This document shows positions 8,918-17,795 of a DNA stretch of 64,000 bases, piece after piece. The notes beneath the pieces were generated by a model, which had not been told where the DNA came from, did no database searches, and saw only the letters and a program-made list of their open reading frames with translations. A program made the position numbers and the translations under genes. The DNA is from Gordoniibacillus kamchatkensis (GTDB taxonomy: Bacteria; Bacillota; Bacilli; Paenibacillales; NBRC-103111): assembly GCF_000829455.1 (NCBI RefSeq), contig NZ_JXAK01000021.1:35077-99076 (forward strand), in the 5' to 3' direction. Within the stretch, counting starts at the first letter, position 1; each line of letters starts with the position of its first letter.

Positions 8918-10063
8918 TTATTCACCGGCGATTTCGGACAAATACACAGGCCTGTTCTCGGCCATGGAACGGTATGAGGCAAACACCATCTGCAGAGTCA
9001 GCAGATTGTCGGCTACGCTGTTCTCCGGCTCCCGCTCATCCTCGACGGCGCGCATCAACTCGCCCATTGTGCCCATGAACGCATGCGGGAACCAGCGTCC
9101 CTCGAGCGTCGGGCTGTATAATCGGTCCGGCTGCAATTTGCGGGTGTAGAAGGAGATCGTATCCCCCCTGCCGTTCGGATAGTCATACAGCGCGCCGTTC
9201 GTCCCGCGGGCAACACCTTCGGTGCCTTCGAAGCGAAACGTCGCGTACCAATCCTCCTGCGGCTGCCGGTTGTTGTGGCTGTCATGAATGAGACCGCGCG
9301 CGTCGCCTGGGAACTTCATAAAAATCATCGTCCGGGTTTCGCCTTTATACGGCTGATTCGGGAATTTGGCACCGTCGGCGTATATGAATTCCGGAGTCAT
9401 CCCCATAACGTAGCGGATCGAATCCATATAATGAATGCTGTGGTACATAACTTCCAACGTATCAATGGTCGTTAGCCACGGCCAATTCTCCCACTGCGTC
9501 AGAACGTTGACCTGAATGCTGGCCTGTACCGGCTGCCCGAGCAAGCCCAGCTTCACCAAGCCGCGGCTGGCGCTGATACCCGGCGACCAGCGCATCTGCT
9601 GATTGACTGCCGCCTTCACTCCCGTTTGCGCACAGATGTAGGTGATCCGTTTCGCCGCGGCATATTGCTCGGCCAGAGGTTTCTGGCACAGCATGTGCTT
9701 CCCGGCGGCGGCAACCTGCTCAACGATGTCCAGCTGGTATTTGGCCGGCACCGCAATGTCCACGATGCGGATCTCGCTGTGCCGCAGCAGGGCGTCAAGC
9801 GATTCGAACACGTACGGAATTCCGAACAACTCAGCTGCCTGTCGGGCTTTGGCCGGATCAGCATCGTAGATGCCTACGACGCGGAAGCCCGCCATGCGGT
9901 AAGCCGGCAGGTGACAGCTGCGCACGATTTCCCCTGCGCCGACGATTCCAATGCCCATCGACAAATCGCGGGGAAGCTTAATCCGATAATCCAAATCCGG
10001 CATATCCTGCGAATCCAACGAAACCGACGAATCCTGTGTATACCGATTAGCCTCCAAGCCCAC
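8918..10063 (-). CDS. Gfo/Idh/MocA-family NAD(P)-dependent oxidoreductase
   Basis: A dehydrogenase of about 381 residues with an N-terminal Rossmann fold (GIGIVGAGEIVRSCHLPAYR), the family motif in the variant form QKPLA, and a C-terminal substrate domain with YHSIHYMDSIRYVMG. The family oxidises or epimerises sugars, inositols and sugar derivatives with bound NAD(P). It is the last gene of the operon starting with the binding protein at 19190, after a lactonase and a mutarotase, so oxidation of a deoxy-sugar to its lactone is the natural guess. I chose the GTG at 10063 because GGGGAG lies ten bases upstream; an ATG at 10003 is the alternative. Confidence 0.85.
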   Translation of the reverse strand: MGLEANRYTQDSSVSLDSQDMPDLDYRIKLPRDLSMGIGIVGAGEIVRSCHLPAYRMAGFRVVGIYDADPAKARQAAELFGIPYVFESLDALLRHSEIRIVDIAVPAKYQLDIVEQVAAAGKHMLCQKPLAEQYAAAKRITYICAQTGVKAAVNQQMRWSPGISASRGLVKLGLLGQPVQASIQVNVLTQWENWPWLTTIDTLEVMYHSIHYMDSIRYVMGMTPEFIYADGAKFPNQPYKGETRTMIFMKFPGDARGLIHDSHNNRQPQEDWYATFRFEGTEGVARGTNGALYDYPNGRGDTISFYTRKLQPDRLYSPTLEGRWFPHAFMGTMGELMRAVEDEREPENSVADNLLTLQMVFASYRSMAENRPVYLSEIAGE

Positions 10064-10092
10064 TCCCGATTCTCTCCCCTCTTGTCGGTCGA

Positions 10093-10415
10093 TCAATCCA
10101 GGTGAAACAATTCTTCCATGGACGCCCACCACTCATCGTCTGCGGCCGTATCGAGCCGCTCCTGGCACGGCTTGCAGAGCGCCCACCAGCGTTGTGTCGT
10201 CGGATCCTCCGCCATGCGGGCCATATCGCTTCGTAATCGTCGCCGCTATATTCAAAGTAGCTGAACAAGTAACCGTCCTTGTAATAAATCGAATAATTGC
10301 TGATGCCGCATTCCTTGATCATCCGCAGTACGTCCGGCCATACCTCGGCATGCAGCCGCTTGTATTGTTCCAGCCGTTCCGGCCGCACTTTAATCACGCT
10401 GCCGTACCTTTTCAT
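10093..10415 (-). pseudogene. rhaM: L-rhamnose mutarotase (frameshifted)
   Basis: The first 64 codons read MKRYGSVIKVRPERLEQYKR and later NYSIYYKDGYLFSYFEYSGD, the L-rhamnose mutarotase family, which interconverts the alpha and beta anomers of L-rhamnose. Near 10226 one base is missing after GAAGCG. Adding it restores MARMAEDPTTQRWWALCKPC and the normal end WWASMEELFHLD before the TGA at 10093, giving the usual length of about 107 residues. The gene lies between the lactonase and the dehydrogenase in one operon. As written the frame runs on with an unrelated tail. It could be an assembly error or a true lesion. Confidence 0.8.
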
Positions 10416-10436
10416 CCAGCACCCGCTCCTTCCGGA

Positions 10437-11273
10437 TTACAGATTGTAGAACTTGACGGCCGTACCGCCCAATACCGCTTCCCGTTCGGAAGGCGAGAAC
10501 GCCGCCAGCGCTTTGTTCGTCTCTTCCCACACCTGCGCGTAATCTCCGGCAAGGTTCGCAACCGGCCAGTCGCTGCCGAACATAAGCCGTTCAGCACCGA
10601 AATGCTTCATGGCAAAATCAATGTACGGCTGCAGATCGTCGGCGCTCCAGCCTTCTCCGGCCGCTGTATTCAAGCCGGAAACTTTGGCGTACACTTGCGG
10701 GTACTCGGCAGCGCGGGCCAATTGACCGGCCCAAGGCTCCATTTGCTTCGCTTGAATAGGCGGCTTCGCCAGATGATCGATCACCATCTTTAAATTCGGA
10801 ACCTTCTCGGCCAAAGTCGGCACATGTTTGAGATGGTTCGGGAAGACGGCCACGACATCAAAGGTTAGCCCGAAGCCGGCCAGTACCTTCAAACCCTCGA
10901 TCACATCATCGCGAACGACCCAATCCGGATCCTGCTCCTCGTGAATCAAATGGCGGATTCCTTTAAAATATGGATTGAGGGTATACGCTTCCAATTTCGC
11001 CGCAGCTTCATCGGGCAGGTTCAGCGGCACCCAGCCGACGACACCGGCAACCCATTCGTAATTGGCGGCCGTCTCCAGCATGTAATCGGTATCCTCGTAC
11101 GAATTCATCGCCTGCACGATGACGGTCTTATCGATGCCCGCCGCCTTGAGCAGCGGCTCCAGCTCCGGCGCCTCGAACGTCCGGTAAATCGGTCCGTAGG
11201 ACGGCACGAGCCATGGGTAGCTGACCTTATCCAAGTTCCAAAAATGCTGATGCGAATCGACCTTCATCCTCAT
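10437..11273 (-). CDS. Amidohydrolase-family sugar lactonase (L-fucono/L-rhamnono-lactonase type)
   Basis: A 278-residue member of the amidohydrolase-2 family (COG3618). Visible signs are the metal motif DSHQHFW at the start, GIRHL, DHLAKPP and the catalytic-aspartate motif FGSDWPV near the end. Relatives hydrolyse L-fucono-1,5-lactone, L-rhamnono-lactone or 2-pyrone-4,6-dicarboxylate. With a rhamnose mutarotase 20 bases downstream and a Gfo/Idh/MocA dehydrogenase after that, a non-phosphorylating deoxy-sugar oxidation route is likely: mutarotation, oxidation to a lactone, hydrolysis. The specific sugar is inferred from rhaM only. Confidence 0.82.
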   Translation of the reverse strand: MRMKVDSHQHFWNLDKVSYPWLVPSYGPIYRTFEAPELEPLLKAAGIDKTVIVQAMNSYEDTDYMLETAANYEWVAGVVGWVPLNLPDEAAAKLEAYTLNPYFKGIRHLIHEEQDPDWVVRDDVIEGLKVLAGFGLTFDVVAVFPNHLKHVPTLAEKVPNLKMVIDHLAKPPIQAKQMEPWAGQLARAAEYPQVYAKVSGLNTAAGEGWSADDLQPYIDFAMKHFGAERLMFGSDWPVANLAGDYAQVWEETNKALAAFSPSEREAVLGGTAVKFYNL

Positions 11274-11286
11274 ATGTCCCCTCCGA

Positions 11287-11425
11287 TTATGATTTGGTGT
11301 TTACATCGCAAAGCTCGCTGACGATGAGTCTGTCCACGCGTTTGGGGCGATCCCGATTCTCCTTGATCATGCTCTTGATGCGGATCATATCACCTATAAA
11401 TGCCGGCTTGATGAAGCGCCGGCAT
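11287..11425 (-). other. Intergenic hairpin and 33-codon frame between the lactonase and RbsB-like genes
   Basis: Positions 11400-11425 form an eight-pair hairpin (ATGCCGGC / GCCGGCAT) without a strong T run. Downstream, 11287-11388 is a short open frame starting MIRIKSMIKENRDRPKRVDR with weak AGGTG before it. I do not recognise it; it may be a chance frame or a gene remnant. Confidence 0.25.
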
Positions 11426-11455
11426 CGGCCGTACTCGCCACGTCCCGCTTCTGCA

Positions 11456-12434
11456 TTACTTATCGAACGGATAAATCAGCTTCTGGTACTCCGGCAGCTT
11501 GATTGTCTCCTTCGTCACGATTTCAGCCTTCGTCTCGATCAGCGGCTGCACCTTGATGCCGCTCAGCGTGTCGGCTACCGCCTTCACGCCGAAGTACCCC
11601 ATGGCGAACGGATTTTGCACGACTATCGCCTGCAGCACCCCTTCTTCCAACAGCCGGATCTCATCCTGCGAGCTGTCAAAGCCGATGCACACGATCCGGT
11701 CGGTGAGTCCGATCTCCCTGACGGCCAACCCGGCTCCCGCCGCACATTCGCTGCAGGTGGCAAAGATGCCTGAGATGTCCGTGTGCCCGCGAAGATAGGC
11801 AACCGCCGTCTGCATCGCCGCCAAATTGCCGGATGGGACGGAAAGCGTTTCGGAAATTACCAGCTTTGTACCGTCTAGTCCTTTCTTAAACCCGGATATG
11901 CGCGCATCCTCGGTGAAGGAATCGGAGCCGCTTCGGACGATAAGCACCTTGCCGCTCGCCCCCGACTGCTGCATGAAGCCGGCCGCTATGGCCGCGGAAC
12001 GGACGTTGTCGGTGGCCACATGGCTCACGGGATAGGTCGATTCCGTCTGGGCATCCATCGTCACGACGGGAATGCGCCGGCTGCGGGCTTCTTGGAGCTT
12101 GGCGGCCAATCCGGAGTAATCGGCGGGAGCGAGCAGGATGCCGTCCACTTGGCTCGCGATCGCCTCGCTCATGTATTCTTGCTGCTGGCGAAGCGGATCG
12201 CTGTATTCTCCCGCCGTCATGTAGACCAGCTTCAACCCGAATTCGTCGGCGGCCGCTTGAGCGCCACTGCGGACGCTTTTCCAATAGTCGGAGGGGAAAT
12301 CCTTCGATACAACGGCAATTTGCCGGACCCGATCCTTGCCGCCAGTGCCCGTGCAGCCAGCCAGCCCCCCCCGCAAGAAGCACGCAGGCTGCGATGATAA
12401 ATCCGATACGATACACCCGCACCCGCATTCGCAT
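11456..12434 (-). pseudogene. RbsB-type sugar-binding lipoprotein, frameshifted in a G run
   Basis: The start MRMRVRVYRIGFIIAACVL follows GGGGGAGGAAG and leads into a lipobox that is only completed by shifting frame. With seven instead of eight G (plus-strand C run 12365-12372) the sequence reads AGGLAGCTGTGG and joins the main frame (IAVVSKDFPSDYWKSVRSG to the end at 11456). The product, about 325 residues, is a periplasmic-binding-protein-like I sensor of the ribose/galactose class. It sits directly downstream of the sensor kinase and apart from the transporter's own binding protein, so it may act as an accessory sugar sensor like XylFII in XylFII-LytS-YesN systems (inference). The lesion lies in a homopolymer. 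Confidence 0.8.
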
Positions 12435-12461
12435 TCTCTTCCTCCCCCTTCATGGCTCGCG

Positions 12462-14288
12462 TTAGGCCCCGCCCGGTTCGTTCTTCGCCTGCAGCAGCAC
12501 CTTCGCGATCGTGCCGACACCGAGGCGGCTGTAATATTGCAGCCCGTACCGCTCGCCGCAGTACAGCCGGATGCGCTCCTGCACATTCTGCACGCCGACC
12601 CCGCCGCCGTGCAGCTGCGTCTGCTTCACGTAGGGCATCTGATTCAGCGTCGCTTCATCCATCCCTACGCCGTTGTCCGCAACCTCCAGAATGATATCGG
12701 TTTGAGGCGGAGACGGAGCACGGTAAGCGCGGATACGGATCGAGCCGCCGTTCGGGGAAGGCTTGATGCCGTGGTAGATGGCGTTCTCCACGACCGGCTG
12801 CAGGATAAGCCGTGGAATTTTCCGTTCGAGAATGTCCAGATCGACCTCGAAGCTGTAATCCAGCTTATTCTTGTACCGGATCTTCTGAATCGTCAAGTAG
12901 TGCTCGACGTGCGCCAACTCTTCGCGAATCGTGATGTAATCCTCTCCCTTGCTGATGCCGAGGCGGAACAGCTTGGCGAGCGAAGATACCATCTCCGTCA
13001 CTTCCTTGATCTTGCCCTTCTGGATCATCCAAATAATCGAATCGAGCGTATTGTACAGAAAATGCGGATTGATCTGCGCCTGCAGCGCCTTCAGCTCGCT
13101 CTTGCGCTTCGTCTCCTGCTCGCTCACCAGCTGCGTCATCAAGTCGTTGATCCGCAGCAGCATCAGATGGAACGTCCGCCCGAGCTGGGCAACCTCTCCG
13201 TGCCCTTCCACGTCGACGCGGACGCTCAGGTCCCCCTTCTCGACCTGCTTCATCGTCATCTCCAGCTTCTTGATCGGACCGGAAATGCGCGAGGCGATCC
13301 ACATCGAGATGAGCACGGCCGCCAGCACACTGACAAGGCTCAACACGATAAAATAAGTGCGAATCTGCGCCTTGTCGGATATCAAGTCCTGCCTATAGGT
13401 CACGCCGACAAAAGTCCAGTTCACGTAATCGGATGATTTGATCGTGTACAGCTTGTCCATGCCGTCGACCTTGGCGGAGACGAACTTCTCCTTGGCATGC
13501 AGAATCAGGTCCATGTCTTCGTGTTTGATTTTGCTATAGATGAGCTGCTGCTGCGGGTGATAGATGAGGTTCCCTTCTTTGTCGACGATGAAAACGTAGC
13601 CCTTGTTCCCCAAATGGACTTGGCTGCAAATATCCTGAATCACCTTGAAATTCAAGTTGATCAGGAAGACGCCCAGCCCCTTCTTCGTATCCAGGTACTT
13701 GACTTCCCGGCTGAGCGAGACGACCCAGCGGTAATCGTCGACGAGAAAATTTTGCACATGCGTCGGCGTGACGACGGGGGCTCCGCCGGCTTCGATCGCT
13801 TTGCGGTACCACTCCTGCTCCTTGATATCCGTGTAATCCTTCAACCGCATGTTGGTCAGACTCGTCAGCACTTTCCCGTGATTGGTGAAAATATAGAAGG
13901 ACGAGATATCCTGTCGAACATTCAGGAAGGAATTGAAATAATCGGTAATCTGCGCTTCCTGGAGCGACGGATTGGCGACGCCCGTCACCGGGTCGGCCTC
14001 GGCGTTCTCCGACTCGTTCAAGTAATTCTGGATCGTTTTGTTCAAATAGATAAGGGTCGACAAGTCCTCCATATAGTGCAAATAATACTCGGCGTTGCGG
14101 CTGACTTGATCAATGATGTTGTAGGAATGATTGCGGGCGTCATCCTCCGCCATGGACAAATATTTGTTATACGACAAATAACCGATCAGATTGATACTGA
14201 GCACGATCAGCAAAGAGAAGGACACCGCTACATTCCATTTGATGCTTCTCCGGAGAAAATACCGGTCCAAAGACAACCACCGGAACAT
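12462..14288 (-). CDS. YesM-type sensor histidine kinase
   Basis: A 608-residue membrane kinase. It has a transmembrane segment at about 19-38, an extracellular double-Cache-like sensor (45-300), a second transmembrane segment (about 310-331), HAMP (330-385), a His_kinase domain with H409 in QINPHFLYNT, and a C-terminal HATPase (NAIYHG, DNGVGMD, GVGVQNVQERI). Kinases of this LytS/YesM class phosphorylate a partner AraC-type regulator to induce sugar transport. The regulator gene ends 15 bases upstream. GAGGAGG precedes the ATG. The next gene downstream codes for an RbsB-like lipoprotein that could present the sugar to the sensor domain. Confidence 0.92.
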   Translation of the reverse strand: MFRWLSLDRYFLRRSIKWNVAVSFSLLIVLSINLIGYLSYNKYLSMAEDDARNHSYNIIDQVSRNAEYYLHYMEDLSTLIYLNKTIQNYLNESENAEADPVTGVANPSLQEAQITDYFNSFLNVRQDISSFYIFTNHGKVLTSLTNMRLKDYTDIKEQEWYRKAIEAGGAPVVTPTHVQNFLVDDYRWVVSLSREVKYLDTKKGLGVFLINLNFKVIQDICSQVHLGNKGYVFIVDKEGNLIYHPQQQLIYSKIKHEDMDLILHAKEKFVSAKVDGMDKLYTIKSSDYVNWTFVGVTYRQDLISDKAQIRTYFIVLSLVSVLAAVLISMWIASRISGPIKKLEMTMKQVEKGDLSVRVDVEGHGEVAQLGRTFHLMLLRINDLMTQLVSEQETKRKSELKALQAQINPHFLYNTLDSIIWMIQKGKIKEVTEMVSSLAKLFRLGISKGEDYITIREELAHVEHYLTIQKIRYKNKLDYSFEVDLDILERKIPRLILQPVVENAIYHGIKPSPNGGSIRIRAYRAPSPPQTDIILEVADNGVGMDEATLNQMPYVKQTQLHGGGVGVQNVQERIRLYCGERYGLQYYSRLGVGTIAKVLLQAKNEPGGA

Positions 14289-14303
14289 TGCGCCGCCTCC
14301 TCT

Positions 14304-15917
14304 CTAAGTTTGTGTACGATATTCGCTGGACGTCACGCCGGTCACTTTCTTAAAGACGACGCTAAAATAATGCACGTTGCCGAAGCCGATTTCCTCCGCA
14401 ACTTCATAATTTTTCTTATTCGTCGTCCTAAGCAGCACCTTCGCCTTGTCGATCCGGGTCCGGGTCAAATATTCCAGGAACGTACTGCCGGTCTGTTTCT
14501 TGAACAAGTAGCAAAAATAGCTCTGGCTCACATGCAGATGCTCGCACAGCAATTGAATGGACAGGTCGATGTTGGCATGATTCGCTTCAATATACTGTAT
14601 CGCCTCGTTCACGATCTGAGCGCTGGCATCCTCGCGGTTCTCGGACAGCCGGGAGATGACCTTCATGCACCACTCGACCAGCCAGGCCTTAATTTGATCG
14701 AGCGTCGAGAAGCGCAAAATTTGCGTGATCGGATGAAGATCGCCATTTTCCGCCTCACTCCGGGTGTGGGACGATTCATAATATTCCTTGCTTAGTAAGG
14801 AAACGAGCTCGATCACGTGCACAATGCTGAGCTCCCGCTCGATGCCCGCCTTCTGCAGCTCGCCGAAATAGCCGTCCAGCAGCTGCTTCATATCCTGCTT
14901 GGAGGCGATCCGCAGCTGCTTGACGATCTCATCTCGCAGCAAGGATATCGTATCCGAAACCGCAGCCGAATAGGTCTCTCTGCGTTCCAGATCCTCGATA
15001 TACAACACCTGGTCGATCCCCATAATGAAGCGGTAATCGAGCGCCCGGAGCGCCGAGGCATACATGTGCGGCACCTCTGTGCGGGAGCCGACGAAGCCCA
15101 AGCCGACGGCGATCGGCACGTTCAGGAAGCGTTCCGTTTCGAGCCGCACCGTCTCGGACAGCTCTTGAAATTTCCACTTCATGCTCGGCAGATCGTCGCC
15201 GGCAATCGCCGTGATCAAGACCAGTTGATACTTCGGGCTGACGAACGGCTCACCGGTGAATCCTGCTTGGTGTACACATTCTTTGATTATGTTCGTTAAA
15301 GCAAAATGCAACAGCTCCTCGCCTGGTACGAACCGGCTCAGATGCTGCTGTTCCAAATCGAGCACCAGGACCGACCACAGGTCGCCGGATAACTGCGCAT
15401 GCACGGAGCTTAAGCGGGCATCGAGCTCCTCAGGCTCCAGCTTGCCGATGATCCACAGGTTGAGATACCGCTCCCGTAACAGCGGAATGCTCATCTCCAG
15501 CTGCTCCTTTATTTGCGCGGCCGTTTCCTCCGCCAGCCGCTCGTGATCCAGATCCTGCTTCACCTTAACCAACAGCTGCATCATCTCGTCGGGCGTGATC
15601 GGCTTCAGCACGTAATCATACACGTTAAGCTTTATCGCATGCTGGGCATATTCGAAGTAGTCGTATCCGGTCAAGACGATCACCTTGATTTGCGGATACA
15701 GCCGCACAATCTCCTCGGTTAGCTCGAAGCCGTTCATCACCGGCATGTTGATGTCGCAGAGAACGACGTCGGGCTGTACCATAGCGCACATTTTCAAGCC
15801 CTCGACGCCGTTCTCCGCTTCTCCGGCGAACTCGAAGCTGAGCTCCGGCCACGGGATAATGTCGCGAATGCCCTCCCGAATCTCCTCTTCGTCGTCCACG
15901 ATCAAGATTTTGTACAT
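14304..15917 (-). CDS. YesN-type response regulator with AraC DNA-binding domain
   Basis: A 537-residue regulator. The receiver domain (1-125) has the acidic pocket DDEEE, phospho-acceptor D55 (LCDINMPVMNG), T83 (LTGYDYF) and K107 (LKPIT). A long middle region (130-430) is typical of Paenibacillus YesN proteins. The C-terminal 100 residues are a double helix-turn-helix of AraC type (LCEHLHVSQSYFCYLFKK and EVAEEIGFGNVHYFSVVFKK). It is encoded between the importer permeases and the sensor kinase, so it most likely activates the operon starting at 19190. Confidence 0.93.
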   Translation of the reverse strand: MYKILIVDDEEEIREGIRDIIPWPELSFEFAGEAENGVEGLKMCAMVQPDVVLCDINMPVMNGFELTEEIVRLYPQIKVIVLTGYDYFEYAQHAIKLNVYDYVLKPITPDEMMQLLVKVKQDLDHERLAEETAAQIKEQLEMSIPLLRERYLNLWIIGKLEPEELDARLSSVHAQLSGDLWSVLVLDLEQQHLSRFVPGEELLHFALTNIIKECVHQAGFTGEPFVSPKYQLVLITAIAGDDLPSMKWKFQELSETVRLETERFLNVPIAVGLGFVGSRTEVPHMYASALRALDYRFIMGIDQVLYIEDLERRETYSAAVSDTISLLRDEIVKQLRIASKQDMKQLLDGYFGELQKAGIERELSIVHVIELVSLLSKEYYESSHTRSEAENGDLHPITQILRFSTLDQIKAWLVEWCMKVISRLSENREDASAQIVNEAIQYIEANHANIDLSIQLLCEHLHVSQSYFCYLFKKQTGSTFLEYLTRTRIDKAKVLLRTTNKKNYEVAEEIGFGNVHYFSVVFKKVTGVTSSEYRTQT

Positions 15918-15938
15918 GGGGCCTCCCCCTAGGCTCGG

Positions 15939-16784
15939 TTATTTGGACGCACCGAACGTCAAGCCGCGAATGAGCCATTTCTGCGCAACAATAACGAACA
16001 AAGTGGATGGAATGATCATCACGACGGCCATCGCCGCCATCCCCCGCCAATCTACGGTAAACTGAGTGGTAAAGTCGAACAGACCGACGGTAAAAGGCTT
16101 AGACGCCACGGTCCTGGCGAGCAGGCTGGAGATTTGGAACTCCCCCCAAACGGTCAGGAACGTAAAGATGGCGGCCGCAGATAGCCCCGGCAGCGTCAAC
16201 GGAAGCGCGATTTTGGCGAAACTGCCCCACATGCTGCAGCCATCCACGAACGAGGCTTCATCCAGCTCGATGGAAATTTCCTTGAAGAAGCCTTGCATCA
16301 GCCATGTAGCGAACGGAATGTTCAGCGCCGTGTAAGCGATGACCAGTCCGCTGATTTTGTCGAGCACGCCGATCTTGGAGAACACCAGAAACAGCGGCAG
16401 ACTGAGCGCCACGCCGGGAATCGCCCGGGCCAGCATCATGCTCAGGAACACCGCATTGGCACGCTTGGAATGATGGCGCGAGAAGTAGTAGCCGGCCAGT
16501 GTGCCGATCATGACGGAGAACACCGTACTGAGCAATGCGATCCAGATCGTATTTAGGAAATAATCGTGAAACGGAATGGAGCCGGTCGACGTATTGCCGC
16601 CGAATAATTTGGCGAACGCATCGAACGTGACGGTCTCCGGAATCCATACCGGCGGGGAAGCGTTTACTTCTTTGTCCGGGCGGATTGCCGTCAATATTAT
16701 CCATACCGCAGGGAACGTAAACACGCCCATAAGCAGGTAAGATGCAACATAATTCAGACTAAGGTATACATTCTTTTTTCTCAA
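15939..16784 (-). CDS. Sugar ABC transporter permease (MalG/LacG type)
   Basis: A 281-residue inner-membrane protein with about six transmembrane segments and the EAA loop (DEASFVDGCSMWGSFAKIALPLTLPG) that contacts the ATPase, typical of carbohydrate-uptake CUT1 permeases. The start is TTG at 16784, preceded by AAGGAGG at eight bases and placed right after the stop of the partner permease. No ATPase gene is in this operon; CUT1 systems of Firmicutes often share the MsmX ATPase encoded elsewhere. Confidence 0.92.
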   Translation of the reverse strand: MRKKNVYLSLNYVASYLLMGVFTFPAVWIILTAIRPDKEVNASPPVWIPETVTFDAFAKLFGGNTSTGSIPFHDYFLNTIWIALLSTVFSVMIGTLAGYYFSRHHSKRANAVFLSMMLARAIPGVALSLPLFLVFSKIGVLDKISGLVIAYTALNIPFATWLMQGFFKEISIELDEASFVDGCSMWGSFAKIALPLTLPGLSAAAIFTFLTVWGEFQISSLLARTVASKPFTVGLFDFTTQFTVDWRGMAAMAVVMIIPSTLFVIVAQKWLIRGLTFGASK

Positions 16785-16789
16785 GCCCT

Positions 16790-17728
16790 TTACCTCCTTG
16801 CCGCCACTAATTGTTTATAGATATAAACGGTAAACACAAAGGAGATCGCCACAGAGACAAAGGACATCGCACAGCCCAGCGCGAACTTGCTGTCCACCAT
16901 GCTAAGCCGGGTGACGTACGTCCAGATGAGCTCGGTGCGCTGAGCAGGGCCGCCGCCGGTCATAATTTTGACGAGATCGTACGCCTTGCTGATGTCGAGT
17001 GACCGGATCGCCAGCGCGATCAGCATATACGGCGCCAGCAGCGGGCGGGTAATGTAGTAAAATTTTTGGAAGCGGGTTGCGCCGTCGATGTCCGCGGCCT
17101 CGAACGGCTCCTTCGGCAAAGAAAGCATTCCGGCAAGCAGGATGATGGCGATGAACGGCGTGCCCATCCAGATTTCGGCGGTCAGAATGGAGATGAAGCC
17201 CAGCACCGCATCGATTAGCCACGGAATTTGCGTCGTCTGGCCGGTTACGGCATAGATCAGATTGTTGACGAGACCGACTTGGTCGTTAAAGAACCATTTG
17301 AATTGGAATCCGATCAGGATCGGAGGCATCATCATCGGCACCATCAGTGCCGTACGCAGAAAGCCCTCCCCTTTCATCGGTTTGGCGAGCAGTTGGGCGA
17401 CCAACAGTCCGAGCAGCAGTTCAAGATTGACCGCCAGCGTCATGAAGACGATCGTTCTCAGCAGTGACAGGAGGAACGTCGAATCGGAAAGCAGAGCCAC
17501 GTAATTGTCTAAACCGACGAACTCCTTGTTGATTTTCAGCACCAGGTTGAAGTTCGTAAAGCTTAAATAAAAGCTGTACAGCATCGGGATGACAACGACC
17601 AGCGTCAGGAAAATCAAGGCCGGTGCCACGAATACGACGGCAAACAGCCACTTGCTGGCTCTCAAACTATCGAACACGCTCTCTTTGAGCACATATTGTC
17701 TGTCCGCAAGGCTTGCTTCGGCTTTCAT
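16790..17728 (-). CDS. Sugar ABC transporter permease (MalF/UgpA type)
   Basis: A CUT1 permease of 312 residues with a cytoplasmic N-terminus, about six membrane segments and an EAA loop (EAADIDGATRFQKFYYITRPLL). It pairs with the following permease gene five bases away. The ATG at 17728 was preferred over the GTG four codons upstream because AGGAG lies 11 bases before it and would overlap the GTG. It follows the binding-protein gene across a strong intercistronic hairpin. Confidence 0.92.
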   Translation of the reverse strand: MKAEASLADRQYVLKESVFDSLRASKWLFAVVFVAPALIFLTLVVVIPMLYSFYLSFTNFNLVLKINKEFVGLDNYVALLSDSTFLLSLLRTIVFMTLAVNLELLLGLLVAQLLAKPMKGEGFLRTALMVPMMMPPILIGFQFKWFFNDQVGLVNNLIYAVTGQTTQIPWLIDAVLGFISILTAEIWMGTPFIAIILLAGMLSLPKEPFEAADIDGATRFQKFYYITRPLLAPYMLIALAIRSLDISKAYDLVKIMTGGGPAQRTELIWTYVTRLSMVDSKFALGCAMSFVSVAISFVFTVYIYKQLVAARR

Positions 17729-17755
17729 CGTAAATCTCACTCCTGTCTGATGAAA

Positions 17756-17785
17756 AGACGGCAGGCTAACCGACCCCTGCCGTCT
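17756..17785 (-). promoter_or_regulatory. Intercistronic stem-loop between binding-protein and permease genes
   Basis: A ten-base perfect stem (AGACGGCAGG / CCTGCCGTCT) with a ten-base loop and no following T run sits between the binding-protein stop and the permease start. Such hairpins commonly protect the upstream mRNA and partly reduce read-through, giving more binding protein than permease. Confidence 0.6.
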
Positions 17786-17795
17786 ATCTGTCTGT

